From Pseudomonadota bacterium (GTDB taxonomy: Bacteria > Pseudomonadota > Alphaproteobacteria > Sphingomonadales > Sphingomonadaceae): 64,000 bases of DNA. The stretch lies in assembly GCA_023391375.1 (NCBI GenBank), contig JAEWBB010000024.1:186001-250000 (forward strand), in the 5' to 3' direction. Every line of letters begins with the position of its first letter. Within the stretch, counting starts at the first letter, position 1. The position numbers and the translations under genes are program-made. The notes under the pieces were generated by a model. That model searched no databases. It was not told where the DNA came from and worked only from the letters and a program-made list of their open reading frames with translations. Below, in pieces: positions 25,460-35,300 of this stretch.

Positions 25460-26371
25460 TCAGGACCGCGGGACGGCAGCCCGCTTCAATCGGTCCCGGA
25501 TCGCGGCGGCGAGGCCGTTGCCCGGAACGGGCGCTACGGCGATGCGCGGCTGCAGCGCCGCATCGGCCTGGTGCATCAGGTCGAACAGGTTGGCGGCCGC
25601 CTCGAGCGGTGTCCCGCCGAGATAGAGGTCGCCGCGGACCGGGCCATATCCGATCAGCAATTCGCCGTCTTCCGCCGTGATTGCATCGAGGCGGAGAGGC
25701 TTCGACGGCGCGTAATGGCTGGCCATCATCCCCGGCGCCTCGATCTTGTCGCCGCCCTCGACCGCGCCCGGCACGTCGACCGGTCCCCGGCGAAGCAGGC
25801 GCAAGGGGCCGTCGGTGGCGGCGACGATGGTCGATTCCAGCCCGCGTTCGCTCTTGCCGCCATCGACGACCAGCGCGATCCGGTCGCCCAGCGACCTGGC
25901 AACATGTTCGGCGCGCACCGGGCTGATCTGCCCCGATGCATTGGCCGAGGGCGCGGCGAGCGGGCGACCACAGGCGGAGAGCAATGCGCGCATGGCAGGG
26001 TGGGCGGGCACGCGGATCGCCAGCGTCGGCAGGCCGGCGGTGACGATCGACGCGATGCCGCTGTCCTCACGGCGCGGCACGACAATGGTCAACGGGCCGG
26101 GCCAATGCGTTTCCGCCAGTGCGCGCGCTTCGACCGAGAATTCACCCAGCCGCTCTGCCGCTTCGAGGTCTAGGACATGGACGATCAACGGGTTGAAGCC
26201 CGGCCGCCCCTTCGCCGCGTAAATCTTGGCTACCGCCTCCCCGTTGGTGGCGTCGGCGGCGAGGCCGTAAACCGTCTCGGTCGGCATCGCCACCGGCTCA
26301 CCCGCCGCGATCAGGCGCGCGGCCTCGGCGATCGCGTCGTCGGTGAATGGCAGGATGGTTGGCGCGGGCAT
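25460..26371 (-). CDS. L-threonylcarbamoyladenylate synthase, Sua5 type
   Basis: This 303-residue protein makes threonylcarbamoyl-AMP for the t6A37 modification of ANN-reading tRNAs. The N-terminal YrdC domain contains AMPTETVYGLAADAT, KGRPGFNPL and APSANASGQISP. The linker motif APGMMASHYAP and a C-terminal domain mark it as Sua5 rather than the short TsaC form. It is divergent from the acyl-CoA dehydrogenase gene with about 50 bases between starts. Confidence 0.93.
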   Translation of the reverse strand: MPAPTILPFTDDAIAEAARLIAAGEPVAMPTETVYGLAADATNGEAVAKIYAAKGRPGFNPLIVHVLDLEAAERLGEFSVEARALAETHWPGPLTIVVPRREDSGIASIVTAGLPTLAIRVPAHPAMRALLSACGRPLAAPSANASGQISPVRAEHVARSLGDRIALVVDGGKSERGLESTIVAATDGPLRLLRRGPVDVPGAVEGGDKIEAPGMMASHYAPSKPLRLDAITAEDGELLIGYGPVRGDLYLGGTPLEAAANLFDLMHQADAALQPRIAVAPVPGNGLAAAIRDRLKRAAVPRS

Positions 26372-26421
26372 GGCGCGCTGGCTATAGCGGTTACGCCCTT
26401 CCAGCCAAGGACCATCGACGC

Positions 26422-28065
26422 ATGAGCTACCGCGCCCCGACTTTCGACCAGCGCCTCCTCCTCGACCATGTCGTCCGGCTCGGCGAGATCGACGGTGCGC
26501 CCGATGCCGACATGGCGCAGGCCGTGGTCGAGGCCGCCGCGGCGCTGGCCGAAGGCGAGTTCGCGCCCCTCGACCGCATCGGCGACACGGTCGGCGCTCG
26601 CTGGGACAATGGCAATGTCACCATGCCCGAAGGCTACAAAGCCGCGTGGAACTCGTTCGTCGAGGGCGGCTGGATGGGACTGGCCGCGCCCGAACATGCC
26701 GGCGGTCAGGGCCTGCCGCTGACCTTGAGCGCGGTGCTGATGGAAGACTTGAACGGCGCCAACATCGGTTTCGCGCTGTGCCCGATGCTGTCGTTCGGCG
26801 CGATCGAGGCGCTCGAGCGGCATGGCTCCGACGCGCTCAAGCGCGACTACTTGCCCAAGATCGTGAGCGGCGAATGGCCGGCGACGATGAACCTGACCGA
26901 ACCGCAGGCTGGCAGCGATGTCGGCGCCTTGAAGACCCGCGCCGAGCCGAACGACGACGGCAGTTGGAGTGTGACCGGCACCAAGATTTTTATCACCTAT
27001 GGCGAGCACGACCTGTCCGACCAGATCGTCCACCTCGTCCTCGCACGCACACCGGGCGCACCGGAAGGGACGCGCGGAATCTCGCTGTTCCTGGTGCCGA
27101 AGATCCTGCCCGACGGCAGCCGCAACGACCTCAGGTGCGTATCGATCGAGCACAAGCTCGGCATCCACGCCTCGCCGACCTGCGTCATGAGCTATGGCGA
27201 TCATGGCGGGGCGACCGGCTGGCTGGTGGGGCCGGAGAATGGCGGCATGCGGGCCATGTTCACGATGATGAACAACGCACGATTGAACGTCGGCTTGCAG
27301 GGCGTCGGCCTCGCTGAGCGCGCGACGCAGCGCGCGGTCGCCTATGCGCTCGAGCGCAAGCAGGGCGGGGCGGCGATCGCCGAGCATCCCGACGTGCGGC
27401 GCATGCTGTTTCGGATGCGCAGCCTGACCATGGCAAGCCGCGCGCTCTGCTATTACGCGTTCGGCCAGATGGACCGCGGTCTCAAGGGCGACGCCGAGGC
27501 CGCCAATCGCGCCGAGGTGCTGACCCCGCTGGCTAAGGCGTGGGGCACCGATGTCGGCTGCGACGTCGCGAGCCTTGGCGTCCAGGTTCACGGCGGGATG
27601 GGCTATATCGAGGAGACGGGCGCCGCCCAGCACTTCCGCGACGCGCGCATCGCACCGATCTACGAAGGCACCAACGGCATCCAGGCCGCCGATCTCGTCG
27701 GCCGCAAGCTCGGGCTCGACGGCGGTCTCGCGTTCGACGGGCTGATCGCCGACATCGAGGCCGAGGCGCGCCACCCGTCGCTGATCGCGTTGACCGACGC
27801 GGTCGAAATCGTCGCTGCCAGCTATCGCGATGCCGGGCCCGCCGACCGGCAGGCGGGCAGTTATCCATTCCTTACCATGTGCTCGGTGATGGTGGGTGGC
27901 TGGCTGATGGAGCGGCTCGCGGCGACCGACGAGGCCGATGAGCGCACGCGCGCGGCGGCCGCCTATTTCCTCTCGGCGGTGGTGCCCGAAGCGCTGGGAC
28001 TGGCGGCGGCGGCGGAAATCGGCGCCGAACCGCTGTACGCGGTGCCGGCCGAAGCGCTCGCGTAG
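26422..28065 (+). CDS. Acyl-CoA dehydrogenase
   Basis: The 547-residue flavoprotein has the extended architecture of the FadE12/DmdC-like acyl-CoA dehydrogenases, with an N-terminal extension before the usual domain. Seen motifs are MNLTEPQAGSDVGALKTRAE, the FAD-binding region around QVHGGMGYIEETGAAQ and the catalytic base Glu415 in IYEGTNGIQAADL. It should oxidise an acyl-CoA to the trans-2-enoyl-CoA. The C-terminus is somewhat shorter than the roughly 590 residues common in this subgroup. Confidence 0.9.
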   Translation: MSYRAPTFDQRLLLDHVVRLGEIDGAPDADMAQAVVEAAAALAEGEFAPLDRIGDTVGARWDNGNVTMPEGYKAAWNSFVEGGWMGLAAPEHAGGQGLPLTLSAVLMEDLNGANIGFALCPMLSFGAIEALERHGSDALKRDYLPKIVSGEWPATMNLTEPQAGSDVGALKTRAEPNDDGSWSVTGTKIFITYGEHDLSDQIVHLVLARTPGAPEGTRGISLFLVPKILPDGSRNDLRCVSIEHKLGIHASPTCVMSYGDHGGATGWLVGPENGGMRAMFTMMNNARLNVGLQGVGLAERATQRAVAYALERKQGGAAIAEHPDVRRMLFRMRSLTMASRALCYYAFGQMDRGLKGDAEAANRAEVLTPLAKAWGTDVGCDVASLGVQVHGGMGYIEETGAAQHFRDARIAPIYEGTNGIQAADLVGRKLGLDGGLAFDGLIADIEAEARHPSLIALTDAVEIVAASYRDAGPADRQAGSYPFLTMCSVMVGGWLMERLAATDEADERTRAAAAYFLSAVVPEALGLAAAAEIGAEPLYAVPAEALA

Positions 28066-28077
28066 CGGGCGTCCAGC

Positions 28078-28428
28078 CTAGGCTTTCGCCAGCAATTCGG
28101 CGGCGTCGATCCCGAGCCGCTCCATCCGCGCCCGGATTTGCGGCCATTCGTCGGTCAGGAAGGTCTCGCGCTCGCTGCCCATCAGACGGCCCCGAGCGCC
28201 CGAGGCGACGAACATCCCGACGCCGCGCTTGACGATCACCAGACCCTCGTCCTGGAAAGCTTGGTAAGCCTTGGCGACGGTCAGCGGGTTGGCGCCCTGT
28301 TCGGCGGCCAGCGCACGCACCGACGGCAACGGCTCCCCGTCCTTGTACGTCCCGGCCAGAATGCCATCCGCGATCACCTCGCGCAGGCGGATGTACACGG
28401 GTTTGTCAGGGGCCGAGCGTAGCGTCAT
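28078..28428 (-). CDS. GntR-family regulator (YtrA-like)
   Basis: This 116-residue protein has an N-terminal winged helix (KPVYIRLREVIADGILAG, then LPSVRALAAEQGANPLTVAKAY) and a short C-terminal helical tail, as in the YtrA subfamily that usually controls membrane transporter genes. No ribosome-binding site precedes ATG 28428. Instead a strong promoter ends six bases before it, so the message is probably leaderless. Its target is not evident; no ABC transporter adjoins it. Confidence 0.88.
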   Translation of the reverse strand: MTLRSAPDKPVYIRLREVIADGILAGTYKDGEPLPSVRALAAEQGANPLTVAKAYQAFQDEGLVIVKRGVGMFVASGARGRLMGSERETFLTDEWPQIRARMERLGIDAAELLAKA

Positions 28429-28434
28429 GCTGTG

Positions 28435-28462
28435 ATAATACACCGCAACGCAAATAGTTCAA
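28435..28462 (-). promoter_or_regulatory. Sigma-70-like promoter giving a leaderless GntR transcript
   Basis: On the minus strand TTGAAC (28462-28457) and TATTAT (28440-28435) are 16 bases apart. The A of the GntR ATG lies seven bases downstream of the -10 element, at the expected transcription start. The -35 element slightly overlaps the 3' end of the upstream nitroreductase gene. Confidence 0.6.
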
Positions 28463-29046
28463 GCGCTTGGCGGCGCCCAGTTTTTTGCGACCGTCGGCAG
28501 CGGTGCGCGGGGCCGTTCCTCCAGCTCGCGCCCCGGCGTGCCGAGGAACATGAAGCCGGCGATCCGCTCACCCGGCGCGCAGAAGGCGGCGCGCACGCGC
28601 TCCGAATAGGCCGCCCAGCCGGTGATCCATCCGCCGACATAACCCAGCGCGTGCGTCGCCATCAGCAGGTTCATCGCCGCCGCGCCGGCGCTCAGCTCCT
28701 GCTCCCACTCGGGAATCTTGTGGCCGGGGGTCGGCGCCGACACGAGTACCACGAGGGCGGGCGCCTGGTGGGCGAACTCGCGCGCCTTGTCGCGGTGCGC
28801 GTCGGTGGCGTCGGGGTCATGTTCCGGCAATGCCTGGAGCAGCAGCGCTTCCAGCGCACCGCGCTGGTCGTCGCCGACCACCACGAACCGCCACGGGAAA
28901 AGTTTGCCGTGATCGGGCGTGCGCGCCGCGACTTCCAGGATGGTCTCCAGTTCGGCCGCACTCGGCCCCGGCGCGACCATTTCGCGCGGACGACCGGAGC
29001 GGCGGGTCTGGAGCAGGGCAAGGGTGGACGAGGTGTCGTTGAGCAT
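28459..29046 (-). CDS. Nitroreductase-family FMN oxidoreductase
   Basis: This 195-residue protein is of the compact YdjA-like nitroreductase type. FMN-contacting motifs are visible as LLQTRRSGR, ARTPDHGKLFPWRFVVV and ALGYVGGWITGW. Such enzymes use NAD(P)H to reduce nitro compounds, quinones or unknown natural substrates. ATG 29046 is preceded by purine-rich sequence. It lies upstream of the GntR gene on the same strand but ends within that gene's promoter. Confidence 0.88.
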   Translation of the reverse strand: MLNDTSSTLALLQTRRSGRPREMVAPGPSAAELETILEVAARTPDHGKLFPWRFVVVGDDQRGALEALLLQALPEHDPDATDAHRDKAREFAHQAPALVVLVSAPTPGHKIPEWEQELSAGAAAMNLLMATHALGYVGGWITGWAAYSERVRAAFCAPGERIAGFMFLGTPGRELEERPRAPLPTVAKNWAPPSA

Positions 29047-29163
29047 GGCCAGCGCCTTAGCCTCGGCGCTGCGGGGCAACAATCGCTTGTATGCCGCGAC
29101 TTTGGGACTAGGCTGCCCCGCCACGAGCGGCCGCGCACACGCGGCGTCACACGGAGTAGCTTA

Positions 29164-30732
29164 GTGGCCAGCACCACCATCGATCATGGCGCCCCCGCGC
29201 CGAAGACCTTTTTCGGGCATCCGCGCGGACTGTTCATGCTGTTCTTCGCCGAGATGTGGGAGCGCTTCTCCTACTACGGCATGCGCGCCATCCTCATCTT
29301 CTACCTGACCAAGCACTTCCTGTTCCAGGAAACGCCGGCCTATGCGGTCTACGGCGCCTACACTTCGATGGTGTACATCACGCCGGTCCTCGGCGGTTAC
29401 CTTGCCGACAAGTTCCTCGGCGCTCGAAAGGCGGTGCTGGCCGGCGGCATCCTGATTTCGATCGGGCACTTGCTGATCGCGCTGGTCGAGGGTCCACAGG
29501 GGCAGACCGGCAATTACCTCAGCGGTTTCTACCTCGGCCTTGCCTTCATCATCGTCGGCACGGGCTTCCTCAAGGCCAACATCTCGGTGCTGGTCGGACA
29601 GCTCTATCCGCGTGACGACGTGCGCCGCGACGGTGCCTTCTCGATCTTCTACATGGGCATCAACACCGGCGCCTTCGCCGGCCCGCTGCTGGTCGGTTAC
29701 CTCGGCGAACGTGTCGGCTGGAACTGGGGCTTCGGTGCCGCCGGTATCGGCATGCTGCTCGGCCTCGTCGTGTTCGTGCTGTTCAAGAAGGAACTGCACG
29801 GCGCCGGCGCCCCGCCGCAGCCGCAGCGCCTGACCGAACGCACGTCGGTCGGCCTGTCGCGCGAGTGGCTGATCTACCTCGGCGCGCTGGTCACCGTCGG
29901 CATCTGCTGGTGGCTGGTGCAGGACGAAGGCACCGTCGGCACGCTGCTGCTGGCGACGTTCGGCCTGACCTTCCTCTACATCTTTTACCGTGCGCTGTCC
30001 GACCTGCCCAAGGTCGAAAAGCACCGCCTGTTCGCGGCGCTTTACCTGATCGCGCTGTGCCCGCTGTTCTGGGCCCTGTTCGAACAGGCCGGTTCGTCGC
30101 TCAACGTCTTCACCGACGAACATGTCGACCGCCACCTTTTCGGCTGGGAAATGCCGGCCAGCTGGTTCCAGTCGGTCAACAGCTTCTGGATCATCACCCT
30201 TGCGCCGGTGTTCGGTGCGCTTTGGGTGTGGCTCGGCAAGAAGGGCCTCGAACCGAGCGCCCCGCTCAAGTTCGCTCTCGGCCTGATCCAGATCGGCCTT
30301 GGCTTCCTGGTCCTTGTGGCGGGTGCGGGCGAGAACGGCGCGCTGACGCCGATGATCTTCGTCATCCTGCTCTACCTGCTGCACTCGACCGCGGAGCTGT
30401 GCTTCTCGCCGGTCGGCCTGTCGAGCATGACCCGTCTGTCGACCGGGTCGATGGTCGGCCTGATGATGGGCACCTGGTTCCTGGCGACCGCCGGCGGCAA
30501 CTTCCTCGCCGGCCGCATCGCCCAGATGACCGGCGGCGAATCCGCCGGCCCGGACAAGGTGCTGGAGGTCTATTCGACGATCGGCTGGTGGATCATCGGC
30601 GTCGGCATCGTCGCCGTGCCGATCAGCTTCCTCATCAAGAAGCTGATGCACCTCGACACCATCGGCCACGAAGGCCCGACCGGCGAGCGCGAGCTTGGCG
30701 AGCCGGCCGCGATGGGGACGCACACGGCGTAA
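29164..30732 (+). CDS. POT/PTR-family proton-dependent oligopeptide transporter
   Basis: This 522-residue protein has about fourteen membrane helices. The POT signature is clear: the proton-coupling ExxER in EMWERFSYYGMRAILIFY, and FYMGINTGAFAGPLLVGYLGE. It takes up di- and tripeptides with protons. GTG 29164 is selected because GGAG lies eight bases upstream; the downstream sequence starts MASTTIDHG. A GC-rich hairpin follows the stop. Confidence 0.93.
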   Translation: MASTTIDHGAPAPKTFFGHPRGLFMLFFAEMWERFSYYGMRAILIFYLTKHFLFQETPAYAVYGAYTSMVYITPVLGGYLADKFLGARKAVLAGGILISIGHLLIALVEGPQGQTGNYLSGFYLGLAFIIVGTGFLKANISVLVGQLYPRDDVRRDGAFSIFYMGINTGAFAGPLLVGYLGERVGWNWGFGAAGIGMLLGLVVFVLFKKELHGAGAPPQPQRLTERTSVGLSREWLIYLGALVTVGICWWLVQDEGTVGTLLLATFGLTFLYIFYRALSDLPKVEKHRLFAALYLIALCPLFWALFEQAGSSLNVFTDEHVDRHLFGWEMPASWFQSVNSFWIITLAPVFGALWVWLGKKGLEPSAPLKFALGLIQIGLGFLVLVAGAGENGALTPMIFVILLYLLHSTAELCFSPVGLSSMTRLSTGSMVGLMMGTWFLATAGGNFLAGRIAQMTGGESAGPDKVLEVYSTIGWWIIGVGIVAVPISFLIKKLMHLDTIGHEGPTGERELGEPAAMGTHTA

Positions 30733-30743
30733 GGAACGCCAAA

Positions 30744-30772
30744 GCCCGACCGGCCAGCCAAGACGGTCGGGC
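30744..30772 (+). terminator. GC-rich hairpin after the POT transporter gene
   Basis: GCCCGACCG (30744-30752) pairs perfectly with CGGTCGGGC (30764-30772) around an 11-base loop. A second GC-rich inverted repeat (GGGGCGGG/CCCGCCCC) follows at about 30777-30806, and a T run appears near 30827. The spacing to the T run is not canonical, so it may be a weak or mRNA-stabilising structure. Confidence 0.5.
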
Positions 30773-30864
30773 CCGGCGGGGCGGGTGGTCTTCGGGCCGC
30801 CCGCCCCGAACCGTTTGTGAAGCCTCTTTTTTGCTTAACCCCTTTCGCGCTAAGCCCTCCTCCC

Positions 30865-32211
30865 ATGGGACGGAAATTCTTCGGCACCGACGGGATTCGC
30901 GGGCGCACCAACACGCCGCCACTGACGGCCGAGGTCGCGCTGCGCGTCGGGCAGGCCGCCGGCATCCACTTCCTGCGCGGCGACCATCGCCACCGGGTGT
31001 TGATCGGCAAGGACACGCGCCTGTCGGGCTACATGATGGAAAGCGCGCTGGTCGCCGGTTTCACTTCGGTCGGCATGGACGTCGTCCTCACCGGCCCGCT
31101 GCCGACCCCTGCCGTCGCCATGCTGACCCAGGCGATGCGCGCCGACCTCGGCGTGATGATCAGCGCCAGCCACAACAAATATGAGGACAACGGCATCAAG
31201 CTGTTCGGCCCCGACGGCTACAAGCTGCGGGACGAGGACGAACTGGCGATCGAGGAGCTGCTGTTCACTACACCGACCCTGGTCCCGCCATCGAAGATCG
31301 GCCGTGCCAAGCGGATCGACGACGCGCAGGGGCGCTACGTCCATTTCGCCAAGTCCGCATTCCCCGACCGCCTTCGCCTCGACGGGCTCAAGATCGTGGT
31401 CGATTGCGCCAATGGCGCCGCCTACCAGGTCGCCCCGCTGGCGCTGTGGGAACTGGGCGCCGACGTCATCGCCATCGGCACCCGGCCCGACGGCACCAAC
31501 ATCAATGAAGGCTGCGGCTCGACCATGCCGCAGACGATGCGCGAAACGGTCGTCGCTTCGGGCGCGGCGATCGGCCTTGCGCTCGACGGCGACGCCGACC
31601 GGCTGATCGTCTGCGACGAAAAAGGCGACCTGGTCGACGGCGACCAGCTGATGGCGCTCATCGCGCTCGCCGGCCAGCGCAACGGCAGCCTCAAGGGCAA
31701 CCGCGTGGTCGCGACGGTCATGTCGAACCTCGGCCTTGAACGGCGTCTTGGTGATGCCGGGCTCGACCTCGTGCGCACCAAGGTCGGCGACCGCTACGTG
31801 CTGGAAGAGATGAAGGCGTCGGGCGCCAATGTCGGCGGCGAACAGTCCGGCCACATCATCCTCACCGACCATGCGACGACCGGCGACGGCCTCGTCGCGG
31901 GCCTGCAGGTCCTCGCCGAATTGGTCGAGGCGGGCCGCCCGGCGAGCGAGCTGCTGCGCCAGTTCGATCCCGTGCCCCAGCTGCTGCGCAACGTTCGCTA
32001 CGCCGGTGGCAAGCCGCTGGACGATGCCGGCGTGCAGGCGCGCATCGCGGACGCCGAGCGCCGGCTGGGGAACAACGGCCGCCTCGTCATCCGCCCGTCG
32101 GGCACCGAACCGCTGATCCGCGTCATGGCCGAGGGCGACGACCCCGCGCTGGTGGAGGAGCTGGTCGGGGACATCTGCGCGGCGGTCGAAGACGCCGCCA
32201 AGGCGGCCTGA
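30865..32211 (+). CDS. glmM: Phosphoglucosamine mutase
   Basis: This 448-residue enzyme converts glucosamine 6-phosphate to glucosamine 1-phosphate for peptidoglycan precursor synthesis. The start [12 protein letters not shown], the phosphoserine loop [15 protein letters not shown], the metal loop LDGDADR and the phosphate-binding [14 protein letters not shown] are all conserved. No clear Shine-Dalgarno sequence precedes ATG 30865. Its stop overlaps the thiD start by one base (TGATG). Confidence 0.96.
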   Translation: MGRKFFGTDGIRGRTNTPPLTAEVALRVGQAAGIHFLRGDHRHRVLIGKDTRLSGYMMESALVAGFTSVGMDVVLTGPLPTPAVAMLTQAMRADLGVMISASHNKYEDNGIKLFGPDGYKLRDEDELAIEELLFTTPTLVPPSKIGRAKRIDDAQGRYVHFAKSAFPDRLRLDGLKIVVDCANGAAYQVAPLALWELGADVIAIGTRPDGTNINEGCGSTMPQTMRETVVASGAAIGLALDGDADRLIVCDEKGDLVDGDQLMALIALAGQRNGSLKGNRVVATVMSNLGLERRLGDAGLDLVRTKVGDRYVLEEMKASGANVGGEQSGHIILTDHATTGDGLVAGLQVLAELVEAGRPASELLRQFDPVPQLLRNVRYAGGKPLDDAGVQARIADAERRLGNNGRLVIRPSGTEPLIRVMAEGDDPALVEELVGDICAAVEDAAKAA

Positions 32212-33383
32212 TGGCGGCGCGCATCCTCATCATCGCCGGCTCGGACTCGGGCGGCGGCGCGGGGATCCAGGCGGACGTGAAGACCGTCACCATGCTCGGC
32301 GGCCATGCGATGACGGCGGTCACCGCCATCACCGCGCAGAACACTGTCGGGGTTCAGGCGATCCACCAGGTCCCGACAGAAGTGATCCTCAACCAGATCG
32401 ATAGCGTGGTCAGCGACATCGGGGTCGACGCGGCCAAGGTCGGGATGATCGGTTCCAGCTTTTCCGCGCTGCACATCGCCGCGCGACTAGAAGCCCTGAA
32501 GGTGCCAATCGTGTTCGATCCGGTGATGGTCTCGACCTCCGGTTCCAGCCTCGCGGACGAGAGCACCGTCGCCGCGTTTGGCAAGCTGATGGACGTCGCC
32601 ACCATCGTCACGCCCAACCTGCCCGAACTGAAGCGCCTGGCCGGCGAGGAGGACGAGGTCGGCGGCGCGCTCAAGCTCGTCTCGCGCCACGGCTGCGCGG
32701 TGCTGATCAAGGGCGGGCACGAGGAAGGCGACGCGCTGGCCGACGCGCTCGTCGAGGACGACAATATTACCAGCTGGCAGGGCACGCGGATCGACACCGC
32801 CTCGACTCACGGCACCGGCTGTACGCTGGCCAGCGGCATCGCCACTTTCCTCGGCCAGGGCCTCACGCTGTCTGACGCGGTCGAGCGGGCGCGGCTGTTC
32901 GTCCGCATGGCGCTCTACGAAGCGCCGGGGCTAGGGCAGGGGCATGGCCCGCTCGGCCACATGCGCGTCCGGCAGGACGTCGGCATGGGCCTCCGGCTCA
33001 ACCAGGTAACGGTGACCGGCAAGGACTACGCCAAGATGGTGGCCTTCTACACCAGGCTGGGCCTCACCCAGATCGTCGACAGCCCGGAAAACCTCTACGC
33101 CCGGTTCGAGACCGATGGCGGTACCACCTTCTCGATCCAGTGCGATCCGGAGGCGGAGATCGGGGAGACCATCGCCGTCTATTTCGAATGCGACGACCTG
33201 GACGACCGGGTCGACAAGCTGGCCCGCGCCGGCATGGCGTTCGAACATGGGCCGCGCAACCAGCCGTGGATGTGGCGCGAGGCGCGGCTTCGCGATCCGT
33301 CGGGCAACACGGTCTTCCTCTACAAGGCCGGCGAAGCGCGCCGCTTCCCGCCGTGGCGCGTCGGGCTGGGGAACGGCGAATGA
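32211..33383 (+). CDS. thiD: ThiD hydroxymethylpyrimidine (phosphate) kinase fused to a VOC/glyoxalase domain
   Basis: The open frame of 390 residues has two parts. Residues 1-258 are a full ThiD kinase ([20 protein letters not shown] at the start, [11 protein letters not shown], and [13 protein letters not shown] near the end), which phosphorylates HMP and HMP-P in thiamin synthesis. Residues 262-385 form a vicinal-oxygen-chelate domain ([32 protein letters not shown]). No stop separates them. ATG 32984, with AGGA six bases upstream, could also start the VOC part separately. The VOC function is unknown. The frame ends overlapping rnhB by four bases. Confidence 0.88.
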   Translation: MAARILIIAGSDSGGGAGIQADVKTVTMLGGHAMTAVTAITAQNTVGVQAIHQVPTEVILNQIDSVVSDIGVDAAKVGMIGSSFSALHIAARLEALKVPIVFDPVMVSTSGSSLADESTVAAFGKLMDVATIVTPNLPELKRLAGEEDEVGGALKLVSRHGCAVLIKGGHEEGDALADALVEDDNITSWQGTRIDTASTHGTGCTLASGIATFLGQGLTLSDAVERARLFVRMALYEAPGLGQGHGPLGHMRVRQDVGMGLRLNQVTVTGKDYAKMVAFYTRLGLTQIVDSPENLYARFETDGGTTFSIQCDPEAEIGETIAVYFECDDLDDRVDKLARAGMAFEHGPRNQPWMWREARLRDPSGNTVFLYKAGEARRFPPWRVGLGNGE

Positions 33384-33961
33384 TCGCCGGCGTCGACGAG
33401 GCGGGCAGGGGGCCGCTGGCGGGACCGGTGGTCGCCGCTGCCGTCATCCTGTGCGGCAAGGAAATCCGCGGGCTCGGCGACAGCAAGGTGCTCGATGCCG
33501 CGACCCGGGCGAAGCTCGAGCGGCGGATCCGCGAACGGTGCCATGTCGGCATCGGGATCGCCTCGGTCGACGAAATCGATGCGCTCAACATCTTTCAGGC
33601 GACGATGCTGGCGATGGCCCGCGCCGCCGAGGCGCTGTGCGCGGTGGTCGGCTGCGACCCGCTCGAATTCCTGATCGACGGCAATTTGACGCCCGCCGGT
33701 CGCCGGCCGGAGTGGCGCTGGAACGCGCGCCCCATCGTCGGCGGTGACGCCAAGGAGCGCTGCATCTCGGCCGCTTCGATCATCGCCAAGGAGCATCGCG
33801 ATGCGCTGATGCGCGCGGAGGCGGCGCGGCATCCCGCCTACGGGTTCGAGCGCCACAAAGGCTATGGCACGCCCGAGCACCTCGCGGCGCTGCGCACCCA
33901 CGGGCCCACCGCGCTGCACCGGAAAAGCTTCGCCCCGGTCGCCCAGCTCCAGCTTTTTTGA
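33380..33961 (+). CDS. rnhB: Ribonuclease HII
   Basis: This 193-residue enzyme cleaves RNA in RNA-DNA hybrids, including single ribonucleotides. The N-terminal active-site signature is [20 protein letters not shown], with further conserved acidic residues in LIDG and the SIIAKEHRD region. ATG 33380 overlaps the thiD-VOC stop. It is the last gene of the glmM-thiD-rnhB run, followed by a hairpin-rich intergenic region. Confidence 0.96.
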   Translation: MIAGVDEAGRGPLAGPVVAAAVILCGKEIRGLGDSKVLDAATRAKLERRIRERCHVGIGIASVDEIDALNIFQATMLAMARAAEALCAVVGCDPLEFLIDGNLTPAGRRPEWRWNARPIVGGDAKERCISAASIIAKEHRDALMRAEAARHPAYGFERHKGYGTPEHLAALRTHGPTALHRKSFAPVAQLQLF

Positions 33962-33966
33962 GGCCT

Positions 33967-34119
33967 GAGTCCTCGGCGACACACCACAAGGGATTGAGTC
34001 CGACATTGTGTCGCAGACTCAACATCTAGTGGTTTGAATCCGCGTGGATTCCTTTTGTTCTCCCGCATCCCGAAGTGCGGTCGTTACGCCCCCGCTTGAC
34101 CGCGAGTCCGGCCTGACTC
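33967..34119 (+). promoter_or_regulatory. ccrM control region with seven GANTC methylation sites
   Basis: Seven GANTC sites occur in the 197 bases before ccrM: 33967, 33996, 34016, 34036, 34047, 34104 and 34115 (first bases). Fewer than one is expected by chance in such a stretch. Two of them (33996, 34016) lie in the arms of inverted repeat TTGAGTC/GACTCAA (33994-34022). In Caulobacter, methylation of GANTC sites in the ccrM promoter region represses ccrM after replication. The same autoregulatory logic is inferred here. I could not fix the promoter core. Confidence 0.7.
34036..34051 (+). terminator. Hairpin with T-rich tail after rnhB, both arms carrying GANTC
   Basis: GAATCC and GGATTC form a perfect 6-base stem with loop GCGT, followed by CCTTTTGTTCT. 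It may terminate the glmM-rnhB transcript. Each arm contains a GANTC site, so it is also part of the methylation-rich ccrM leader. Confidence 0.45.
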
Positions 34120-34152
34120 ACAGCATGGTTAAGCAGTTTTCGAGGGGGCTAA

Positions 34153-35292
<1,140 letters not shown>

Positions 35293-35300
35293 CGCGCGCC

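Noticed and set aside
29161..30723. A long minus-strand open frame opposite the POT transporter gene.
   Set aside because: Composition is that of an antisense shadow; the plus-strand product has clear family motifs.
34125..34145. A possible CtrA box (GGTTAAG) shortly before ccrM.
   Set aside because: The second TTAA half at the required seven-base spacing is missing, so the match is not better than chance.
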